This document shows positions 56,081-64,000 of a stretch of DNA of 64,000 nt, piece by piece. A model generated the notes under the pieces. The model ran no database searches and had not been told where the DNA came from. It was given only the letters and a program-made list of their open reading frames with translations. Source of the DNA: Tipula vernalis. Lineage: Eukaryota; Arthropoda; Insecta; Diptera; Tipulidae. Within the stretch, counting starts at the first letter, position 1. Every line of letters starts with the position of its first letter. The stretch is taken from assembly GCA_958295665.1 (NCBI GenBank), contig OY282558.1, forward strand, positions 189,895,586-189,959,585. The letters are read 5' to 3'. The position numbers and the translations under genes were made by a program.

Positions 56081-57799
56081 TATGCAATTTTACAGGGTAA
56101 TGATTTTGTCTGGGTACAACATAATTCCGAAGTCACTGTTACGAAAATTTATTGTTGGTCAAGGTATCGACTTATCCTCCGAGGATAAGGGACCATGATT
56201 CCGTTATCAGAACACGAATTTAGAGGTCCGGTGCGATATCAATGGCGGGCTAAGCTCAGGGTAGGGCGTGGGGTTTCCGGACATAAAATTCGTGATAAAA
56301 TTGACCGCACAGACAGCAGAAAACGGAATTGGAATAAAGAGGCTAAATGATGCCCTACTGAGCGCCGAGAAGAGGAACCGCCACAATCAACACCACCGGG
56401 TGGAAGTGGCTTGTATCCTCGTTCCCCCGCTCAACGTCCAAGGGACAACGAGGAGGAACGGTCCAGCACAGTCACAACGCTAGCGCCGGAATCCGCTGGA
56501 GCATCCCTCCCTAATGTAGCCGGACAACAAATTATAAGAGACACATTTTTGGCCGAAGCCACGAGGACGAAGCGCTAAAAAAGTAGAAAAAAAAGAAAAT
56601 ACAATATAAATTTAACAATAATATCAGAAAGTGAGGCCAGGGAATCATATCGAACGCACCATGGCGAAATGGGCTATTCCCCTACCTCCGCTCCTCTCCA
56701 TACGTATCGCCAAACCAGTTGACCATACCTCATTCCTCAGCTCATCCCTCAGTAAATAAAACTTTCTTAATTAAATTTCAACACCATTTTTAGGATAAAC
56801 ATAATTAATTTTATTTACAAATTCCATATCCAAAAAAAAATCACAAAAAAAAACAACACGGGCAGAGTATGTCTTGCGGGACGGAATTAAACACCTCTCT
56901 AATATTATGAGGGCAATTAACAACAACAAAAAAATACAAACAACGAAATATGGTATATATAATAATAGCAAAGACCTGGAAAAACCCAACAAAAAAAAAA
57001 AATATTCAAACTTACATTTTGGTTCCGGATCCTCTTCAAAGCGCTTTGTTGGAAAGCGGCACCTGTATGGACAAAAAAAATATATTCTGATTTAAATATC
57101 CCCTTAAGGGGTGTCTGGAATTTTGTTGTTGGGGTTCCCTTACAACGATGGTTCCATTAATGGTAATTTTTTTTTTTGTTTTTTGTTTTGTTACAGGGAC
57201 ACTTTCAACCGTCAGTCAATTCCTCGCACAACATGGACGTCCTTGTTGGCGTGCTTCGTCACGGCTTTGGGGTGTTCGTCAGGGCTTTGGGGTGCTTCGT
57301 CAGGGCTTTGGGGTGCTTCGTCACTCCTTCTTGTTAAGACGATTTTTTGTTTGTTTTTGCCTTATCCTATTAAGGCGGGTCTTGAACCCCCAACATAATG
57401 GATTATTGTCTTTTATATAAAATACGGTTCATGTACCGTAATGTCCTTTTTTGGTGTTGGTAATTTTTTTATTGAAACTTTTTTTTTTTATCAATATTTT
57501 ATCACCTGTAAATTTACGCTATTAACACAACGTATTAGTTTTCCCGTTATATTTTTTTTTTGCACTTAGGTTTACCTTAAGGTTCTTGACACTGTTATTC
57601 ATTACTAATGGACTATTCTCCGGTAATCGGGAGGGAACTATTTTATTTAGCCCTTTTTATTATTCTTTTTTTTTTACAACGTTCAATACACAACTTTTTC
57701 GTTCTGTCTTCCTTTATTTTTTTCGCTTTTTCAAAAATTTTCCAAACCTCCCTGTGTTTTGGTTCGCCGATCCTTATGCTACTTGCTATCCACTCGTTG
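56081..57799. other. About 1.7 kb of foreign sequence splitting the piggyBac gene
   Basis: This stretch has no piggyBac similarity and replaces the middle of that gene. It includes a GC-richer block (56230-56520, with an unrecognised frame at 56268-56483), a run rich in A (56560-57000), and a 21-bp minisatellite at 57251-57323 (three copies of GCTTCGTCAGGGCTTTGGGGT). T-rich sequence follows. It may be one or more non-autonomous elements or part of an LTR element; I cannot identify boundaries or type. Confidence 0.45.
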
Positions 57800-58160
57800 G
57801 AAAAAAAAACCAACCGGGAATTTTTCCAACACCACGTAACGCATCAACCATTTTAATGTATTGTTTTTTGAAATATGCACCAATTGGAATGAACATTTCT
57901 ATCGACGAAGCCATGGTTCCATACTACGGCAAGCATCCATGCAAGGAGTTCATAAGAAACAAACCCGTCCGATTCTCCTTCTACAAGGGTCGTATAATCA
58001 GGGGCGTGATATAACATATGACTTAGGAGGATCTATCGTAGTAGATTTTGCAAAAAAAATTAAAGATCGTTTTCAAGATCTTTCATTTTCATTTTTCTTC
58101 CATAAATTTTTTACTGGCCTGAATTTAATAAATACACTTGGAAAACAATGTTTCGAGTAA
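57800..58160 (+). pseudogene. PiggyBac-type transposase, central/C-terminal part
   Basis: Continuation of the gene at 55591-56080. The frame at 57586-58014 carries MNISIDEAMVPYYGKHPCKEFIRNKP, shown here as landmarks SIDEAMVPYYG and EFIRNKPVRFSF. This is the piggyBac segment around the first catalytic Asp. A frameshift near 57980-58010 is followed by DITYDLGGSIVVDFAKKIKD and FSFFFHKFFTGLNLINTL. The second catalytic Asp of F-F-D-N-F-F-T is His here, so even a corrected frame would lack a key residue. The third catalytic region and the Cys-rich C-terminal finger are missing. Confidence 0.8.
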
Positions 58161-58244
58161 ATCGGTTAAAAAATATATGAATTGAAAGGCATAGGGCTTC
58201 TGCGAAAGCCACAAATGATCAACAGAATTAATTAATTTTAATAA

Positions 58245-60360
58245 AATGGAAGAATAATAAAATTGTTTCTCTCTTTGTTCGCCGATATATCGCCGTCAGA
58301 AAAGAAAACGATCGACAAATGCAAGTTCTCAAGGAAATCGAGTGATATCCACTGATGTCTCGACGATCGCGCCACCGAATATAATTTAGTGAAATTGAAT
58401 TCAAACATCAGTCTATCATTAACCATATCAATTATGATCCGTAATCATTCTAAATTGTCTATAGCCCACGACTGAACAAAGAATGCAGCAGAACAATCTG
58501 TGCTAAGAATGAAAGGATATAGCTGTGGAAAGAGAAGAATTGATTCAATGACAAGAGGGGAGTTGAGGCCATAGTTCGTGTAATGGCCCTACCAGCAATA
58601 ATTTGTAGATAATCAAGTTTAATAATTTAAGCCCAGACCAAGAAAGCATAAGATAATATTGGTAGAATCAACGATTTATACATAAAACACATCATTTTGG
58701 GAGTTAAGTACCAGGTTTTCCCAAAGGCTCGTCTACACTGCTAAAAGATGCTACACGATTTTTGAATTTTATGCTCAAGGCGAAATTTCCAGGAAAGTTT
58801 ACACTCCAAGAAGACACCTAAATGCTTAATTTGTTTGGATCTGTTAATCGGCTTCCCGAAAAGAAAGGGCACAGTTAGGCCGTCAATATTTCGATGCCTG
58901 GTTAATATAACCAAATCAGTTTTAGAAGGATTGACGTGTAAATCCTTTCCACCACACCCGCGTTAAGTCGTATAACACATTCAGGTTCTTTTCAGTGACA
59001 GTAATAACAAGATCGTCAGCGTAGCTTTGAGCAATAAATCTTGACCGCTGAAGTTTCACAAGTAGATCGTCTATCAACAAATGCCAGACCAAGGGTGAGC
59101 GCACACCTCCCTGAGGACAACCTTTTGCAACTTTCATCAACATTGAAGATTATCCAAGTCAACCTCAATTAAGCAAGATTTGAGCATAGAATCAATCCAT
59201 CTAACAATAGTGGGATCAATACCGAAATTAGAACAGGCGTTAGTAATTGACGAAAACGATGTACTATCAAAGGTTCCCGCCATGTCCAGGAAAGTATCCA
59301 CAAGAAACTCTTTATTATTGAGGGATCTTTCGATCCTATTAACAAGTTCATGTAGAGCCGTTTCACAGGACTTACCTACTCTATATTTATTTATTTATTT
59401 ATTTATTTATTACCAACTTATATATAACTGGTTACAACATCACTTAAATAAGAAATTTAATAAAATTATATAATGTAAAGATTACAAAGATTACCAATAA
59501 TTCAAAAGAAGCTTCGACATCAATTCCTTAAATGCATTTCTAGACAGATTAAAGTCAAAAGCCGGCCGTATTTTATTAAAGGAAGCAGAAGAATGATAAA
59601 ACGGCTCACATTTACCGTAGTTTTGCCTACAAAACGGCAACTTAATTTGGAAATCTTTATCGCGCAGCACACGTAATGGAGTATATATATGAAGCAAACT
59701 CAAAATTTCCGAACAATCGATTTTAGACACCAATAAATCTCGAACAAACATTGCGCTAATTTCAATTCTACGAATAAATAGCGGCTCTAATAGCTATAAG
59801 CATGTTGTATGTTACTAAGTAGAGAATTAGATAAATAATTATCTCTAATACATCTGTCGACAATCCTCCCTAACGCTTTACGAAATATTGAGGACGGACT
59901 GATGGGCCGAAATGCTTTAGGATCAGTGTAATCTGATTTGCCAGCCTTCGGTAAAAAAATAACGTTTGAACAATGCGAAAAGCTACGCACGCTTTAAAAA
60001 GGTGGAGCAGGTGGTGCTTAATAATATACAAATCATGATGTAATTCAGCCGGAAAAATTCTATCAGGACCACCTGATTTGTACGATTTAAAGGAGAAAAC
60101 ACTCTAACGCAGAACTTCGAATTTAATTAACCGATTCGCTAATTCCCAGTCGGGAGCATCATTGCAATTCTTATTGGTTTGAAAGTGGGCAAAATCAGAG
60201 TTAACGATGGCACACTCTGGACAATAAGCAAAAAGAAGTAACTCGTACGCTCCTTTTTTTGATTAAGTAAACTTGACATTCGATAGACCAAGAGCATCAA
60301 GTCTACAGGTGTCATTTTTAGCTAATGCTCTGTTAAGTCTAGCGACCACAGAACGACTAT
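58245..60360 (-). pseudogene. LINE ORF2 RT remnant, interrupted by another LINE
   Basis: Minus-strand non-LTR RT with many stops. In order from 60120 downwards: KSYKSGGPDRIFPAELH; SNVIFLPKAGKSDYTDPK and RPISPSSIFRKALGRIVD (59960-59850); SNIQHAY, where the nested insertion sits; YRVGKSCETALHELVNRIE and VDTFLDMAGTFDSTSF (59380-59260, motif A); VAKGCPQGGVRSPLVWHLLI and SYADDLVITV (59120-59000, the catalytic Y-A-D-D intact); KHLGVFLECKLSWKFRLEHK (58840-58780); LDYLQIIAGRAITRTMASTPL (58610-58555). Similarity fades near 58245. The layout resembles jockey/LOA-type LINEs. It is not obviously a copy of the element at 35300-40752. Confidence 0.85.
59386..59793 (-). mobile_element. 5'-truncated LINE nested in another LINE
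   Basis: About 408 bp inserted into the minus-strand LINE, flanked by CTATA on both sides (59381-59385 and 59794-59798). It encodes the C-terminal end of a CR1/jockey-group ORF2: FVRDLLVSKIDCSEILSLL, RVLRDKDFQIKLPFCRQNYG and FDFNLSRNAFKELMSKLL. It ends in an (AAAT)n tail, read on the plus strand as ATTTATTT at 59386-59411. If the insertion and one CTATA are ignored, the host LINE reads through in frame as HAYRVGK, so the boundaries are well supported. Truncation at the 5' end is the usual outcome of LINE insertion. Confidence 0.85.
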
Positions 60361-60369
60361 TCATTTTCT

Positions 60370-62860
60370 CACAGAAGTTTGTTCATGCGATTCTGTGAGT
60401 TTTGCTTTATTCTTCAGTTTTCTAGTGTGTCTCCTTTATTTTTTAAGTGCAGACCACCAGAAGGGTCTATTATCCCCTATCTTTTGTTTGGTAATAAGTG
60501 GAGACGAATTTTTAAAAGCCGTCGAGAATGCTTTTGTCAGCTTGGAAGCTGTAGCGTTTCGTACGGTAGGGTACGAGGCTAAGAGCAGAGTGGGAGAGGG
60601 TGCCAGCTGGGAATCAATCAGCGATTGTTTTGGTTGGGTAAGAAACGTTATTATTATTTAAGCCCTTGCCTATAAAATGTAAGTACCCAACCGATTTAAT
60701 TTTAAATTTATTCAATCCCTCCAACTGACTGATCGTTTGATGTCAACATGCGTCGTTGTTGTTGCTTCAATATAATTATTTTAAAAAAAATATTTACGAC
60801 CTAAAAATAAATAAAATTGGTAATGCGCCTGACTTTTTTTTATTTTTCATGATCTGATTTTGAGTGAAAAATGGGCTACTGTCCATCAGATAGCTGAATA
60901 AAAGTCATGAATTTCATCAAAGAGGGCAGCAATGGCAGTAAATGGTATCATCAGTGATGGGCAATTTTGGTTAAGGTAGCGAGCAGCGAACGACGACGGA
61001 GACAGTGAAGTTGGGACAACCAACTGGTGAGGTCGAGATAAGGACCTAAAAAAATAAATAATTTCTATTTTTGATTTTTTTTTTTTTTTTGGTAAATTAA
61101 GCGAGTTATGGCGTTAAATGTACTAGCCATACTCGCATGGTAATTGTTTTAAGTTTTGCCAAATTAGAAAAACAATGTCAATAGATAAAAATAATAAAAG
61201 ATTATGTTTGTTGGCTCACATTTTTTTTTGTGTTGTATAAATTAATAAACTTCTCGTGTGAGTGAGATTTCATTTTTATGAAATCAAAATTTTAATGTAC
61301 TTAATAAAATCTAAAAAAAAATAAAAATAATACTTGGTGCAATATACATATGCTATGGTGTTTGTCATTTTGGGAATTCACCTAAACCCCGTTAAACTGT
61401 GTTTTTTTATTTGTTCGTTTGTGCGGGGTGTAATTGTTGGCAGTGTGTCATCAGTGCAACATAAAAAAAAAGTGAAACGGCCATTTGTTAAAACAGAAAA
61501 AAATCGTAAAAATACAAAAAAAAGGTAAAAGAGGCCATAGTGGAAAATTAAAATAAAATAAAAATAAACAAAAGAACCAAAAGTGAAAACAGTTAGTGAA
61601 AATAACGCTAAAAAAAGATAATATAATAAACGAAAGCAGGAGCTGGGTGAAGAACGAGTCGATGGTGCCGTGGTAACTGGAGGAGCAATCAGAAAGGAAA
61701 TACACAAGAACCAAGCGGAAAACGGTGAGTCATCCTTCACTTCCTTCCATTTTTTGTTTTTGTTATTATTATTTATTCATTTATTTTGTTTTGTGGTCGC
61801 AATTTTGCTCCTTGTTTTTTCCCCATTTCGTTTGACCCAACTCAAAAGAAAGCGTGGTCATCCTAAGCGGTAGGTTATCACTGCAAGTAACCCCTCCCGA
61901 GTCCACCTGCTCATCAAACTTAGTCCGGGAAAATTACGTGCCGGTAGACTGGCGCCCAATTTGTGTTTTTTCACTTTTGTCTACCAACTACCGCTATAGT
62001 GTGTGTGGCACGTTACAAAGCTTGTATCTCAATGTCCATAACCGAGCGAATATCCGTAGCAGGGTGAATTAGGGTAATTAAGGAATTTATCTATAGATCT
62101 ATTTGATGGACATACATCGAAATAACGCATGATCATACAGGGGAAAAAAATGAATATGGCGATAATTTTGCGGATGCTAGATTTAATTGTTTCCAACGCA
62201 AGGCCCTTGGCAAAAATAAATTACAGCCAAATGGACAAATTAGAGTTTCGCCGACGGTTAGAAAGGGCTTTACTAATTCGTCATAAGAAATTTACAAACA
62301 ATAGACAAATCAACCAAACAGCCAGGATGTTTATCAAAAGGAGCACGTTTACGTTGTAAACAAAATAACGCACAAACAAACAAACACACTACAAGTGCGA
62401 TATATGCAATTTTGCAATGCACACAAAATGTTCATCAACTTATTGGCCTATTGCAAAAACAGGACTTTATCACTAATGGATTAAGAGGATTTGTATTACA
62501 TCATTAAAAAAAGTATCTACCATATGATTTTGGTTATAAAGCTGGATAAACTAATTCTCCTGGGTTATAAAGTACTGGAGACGTAGTCCAATGGTTCCAT
62601 ATTCATATGCTTCAAAATTTGGACTTGTGAACGGTACCTACCTAAACTAAAGATTGAAAGATTTTGATGAAACTAAAAGATTCTCGCTTTTAAAATGGGC
62701 TAGAGTTCCATTTGCTATCTTATAGTCTCAGGAATTTGAAAGTCAGTGAAGAAATTCAGTTGAAAATTTTCTTTTGGTCAAACTTATTTTGTAACATAAT
62801 TGCACGAAGGAACAAAATAATTATTTTATATTACAGATTTAAAATTTCTGTAAAATAATT
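60370..62860. other. AT-rich DNA, no gene recognised
   Basis: Open frames at 60379-60661, 61334-61873 and 62129-62359 have no recognised domain. The last (with RRRLERALLIRHKKFTNN) is basic and could be part of a gag-like protein of the BEL/Pao element to the right, but this is a guess. Confidence 0.35.
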
Positions 62861-62872
62861 CCAGGGTTAAAG

Positions 62873-62955
62873 TTAAAGTCTTAACTTATAAGGAGCCAAT
62901 ACTAGAGGGTTAATGTTAAAGTCTTAACTTATAAGGAGCCAATACTAGAGGTAAC
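62873..62955. repeat. Short tandem duplication
   Basis: The segment GTTAAAGTCTTAACTTATAAGG followed by AGCCAATACTAGAGG appears twice in direct tandem, with one internal difference at the start. Period is about 45 bp. Confidence 0.85.
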
Positions 62956-63024
62956 GCTAAGTTGGTCGGCTTTACTAGTACCAAGATACTTTGAGAATTT
63001 CATTTTTTTAACAATAACCATAGT

Positions 63025-64000
63025 GTCTATAGTTGTAAGTCCAAATATCGATGCAGGTATTGCAATAGAAAACATCATAGTTTAATCCACGAGAATCAAG
63101 CAACAAGCCCCGATTTGAAGGGAATAGGAGCAACAACAAATGGTTCCACAAAGGGGTTAGTATCGTTAGTTCTAAATCCATGGAATAGAGATAAACCACA
63201 CAAACAAATTGAAGCTTTTATTTTCCCAAAACTAACAGCTAAACTGTCGCCAGTTTCGCAATATATAGCAGATCCATAATTTTATAACGATATTTTCTTC
63301 GAAATCCTTTCGGAAGAAAAATTAATTGCCGAGAAGCTATACATTCAGAAACCCCAATTGGGGTGGGTAGTTGCAGGACAATGCACCGGAGCACAATAAC
63401 AACAGGTAATTACTGCTAACATCGACCAACCAGATGAAAGCTTGGACCAATTATTAAAGAAATTCTGGGAAATTGAAGCAGTCGCCGAAACGAACCTCAA
63501 TTTGCCTAAAGAAGAGGAATTATGTGAAAATCATTTTAAAAGCAGCACAATGATAGGCATTACCAGTAGGTTTAGAGTACGCCTGCCATTTTAGTTGTCA
63601 CCATCCAAATTGGGAAATTCATTTCTAAAGGCAGCACAAAGAATACACTCAGTAGAAAGAATATTCCTGATTTCATGACAGAATACATTTCGCTGGGACT
63701 TAAAGGATATTACCTACCACACCATGGCGTCAATAAAAACTCCAGCAGTACAACGAAGTTAAGAGTAGTATTAGATGGTTCTGCCAAATTGACTTCGGGA
63801 ATATTCTTAAATGATTGATTTGTGGTCGGGTCAACCGTACAATCGACTTTATTGTATATTTTAATACGCTTAAACGGATCGTTTGGCGAGCAGCACCCCA
63901 TAAACCTTTTACCATCTATAAACTGCAAATGTTGACATATGGCACAGCAAAGTGCAACTTATCTAGCCATCTGCGCGCTAAATGAAGCCACCGAGAGATA
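63025..64000 (+). pseudogene. BEL/Pao retrotransposon gag-protease-RT remnant
   Basis: A BEL/Pao LTR retrotransposon polyprotein running off the right edge. Gag knuckle: CKSKYRCRYCNRKHHSLIHE (63033-63095), the C-x-x-C-x-x-K-H-H pattern of this family. Protease-like region: IEAFIFPKLTAKLSPVSQ (63205-63260) and LYIQKPQLGWVVAGQC (63340-63385). Linker and start of RT: LDQLLKKFWEIEAVAE and EEELCENHFKSSTMI (63440-63555). RT: YYLPHHGVNKNSS then STTKLRVVLDGSAKLTSG (63705-63800), the family's L-P-H-H..T-x-K-x-R-V-V-F-D-A-S signature. It then continues through several stops to MTYGTAQCN at the window end. There are at least five stops and frameshifts. No LTR is visible. Confidence 0.85.

Overview
This window looks like nuclear DNA from an insect, and most likely a fly. 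It is AT-rich and packed with remnants of insect transposon families (hAT, mariner, PIF/Harbinger, piggyBac, jockey/CR1-like and LOA-like LINEs, Penelope, gypsy, copia, BEL/Pao). Introns are about 60 bp with AT-rich interiors, and there are long 7-bp satellites. I find no convincing intact host gene; every protein I can name belongs to a mobile element, and all are broken. The fly assignment is inferred from the element mix, not from a diagnostic gene. Family names rest on protein motifs recognised by eye, without database searches.

Layout: 1-0.7 kb, the C-terminal part of a hAT transposase (minus strand) next to a cluster of TATCGATA motifs. 1.0-1.3 kb, a jockey reverse transcriptase (RT) scrap. 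2.1-2.3 kb, a possible Gln-rich minus-strand exon. 3.3-3.5 kb, an 8-bp microsatellite. 5.6-7.2 kb, two abutting LINE RT fragments. 7.5-9.75 kb, a decayed gypsy element with both LTRs. 11.7-12.2 kb, a short mariner derivative, and 14.0-14.3 kb a second mariner remnant. 14.35-20.86 kb, 7-bp AT satellites interrupted by a 1.4-kb GC-richer island bounded by 21-bp direct repeats. 21.9-22.2 kb, a MITE-like element. 24.8-27.6 kb, an end-to-end PIF/Harbinger transposon with both of its genes, both terminal inverted repeats and a TTA target duplication. 28.9-30.4 kb, a Penelope-like element (RT plus GIY-YIG). 32.3-34.7 kb, a tandem repeat of about 1 kb. 35.3-40.75 kb, a full-length but inactive LOA-like LINE with a 12-bp target duplication and an (AACCT)n tail. 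42.4-44.3 kb, copia fragments and an LTR/primer-binding junction. 44.46-44.61 kb, a second MITE. 47.4-48.4 kb, a jockey ORF1 remnant.

The most striking object is at 48.83-53.92 kb: a palindrome of about 5.1 kb with no spacer. Its outer arms are tandem 181-bp repeats (12 copies on the left, about 10 inverted on the right). Its inner arms are a minisatellite of about 42 bp that mirrors itself exactly at a 14-bp central palindrome. The architecture is that of a foldback-type element. Right of it lie a piggyBac transposase gene split by 1.7 kb of foreign sequence (55.6-58.2 kb), a minus-strand LINE carrying a second LINE nested inside it (58.2-60.4 kb), and a BEL/Pao gag-protease-RT region running off the window end (63.0-64.0 kb).

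The region is best read as a layered transposon and satellite graveyard, such as pericentromeric or intergenic heterochromatin. The genes do not form a pathway; the only co-operating pair is the transposase and Myb/SANT-like protein of the Harbinger element.
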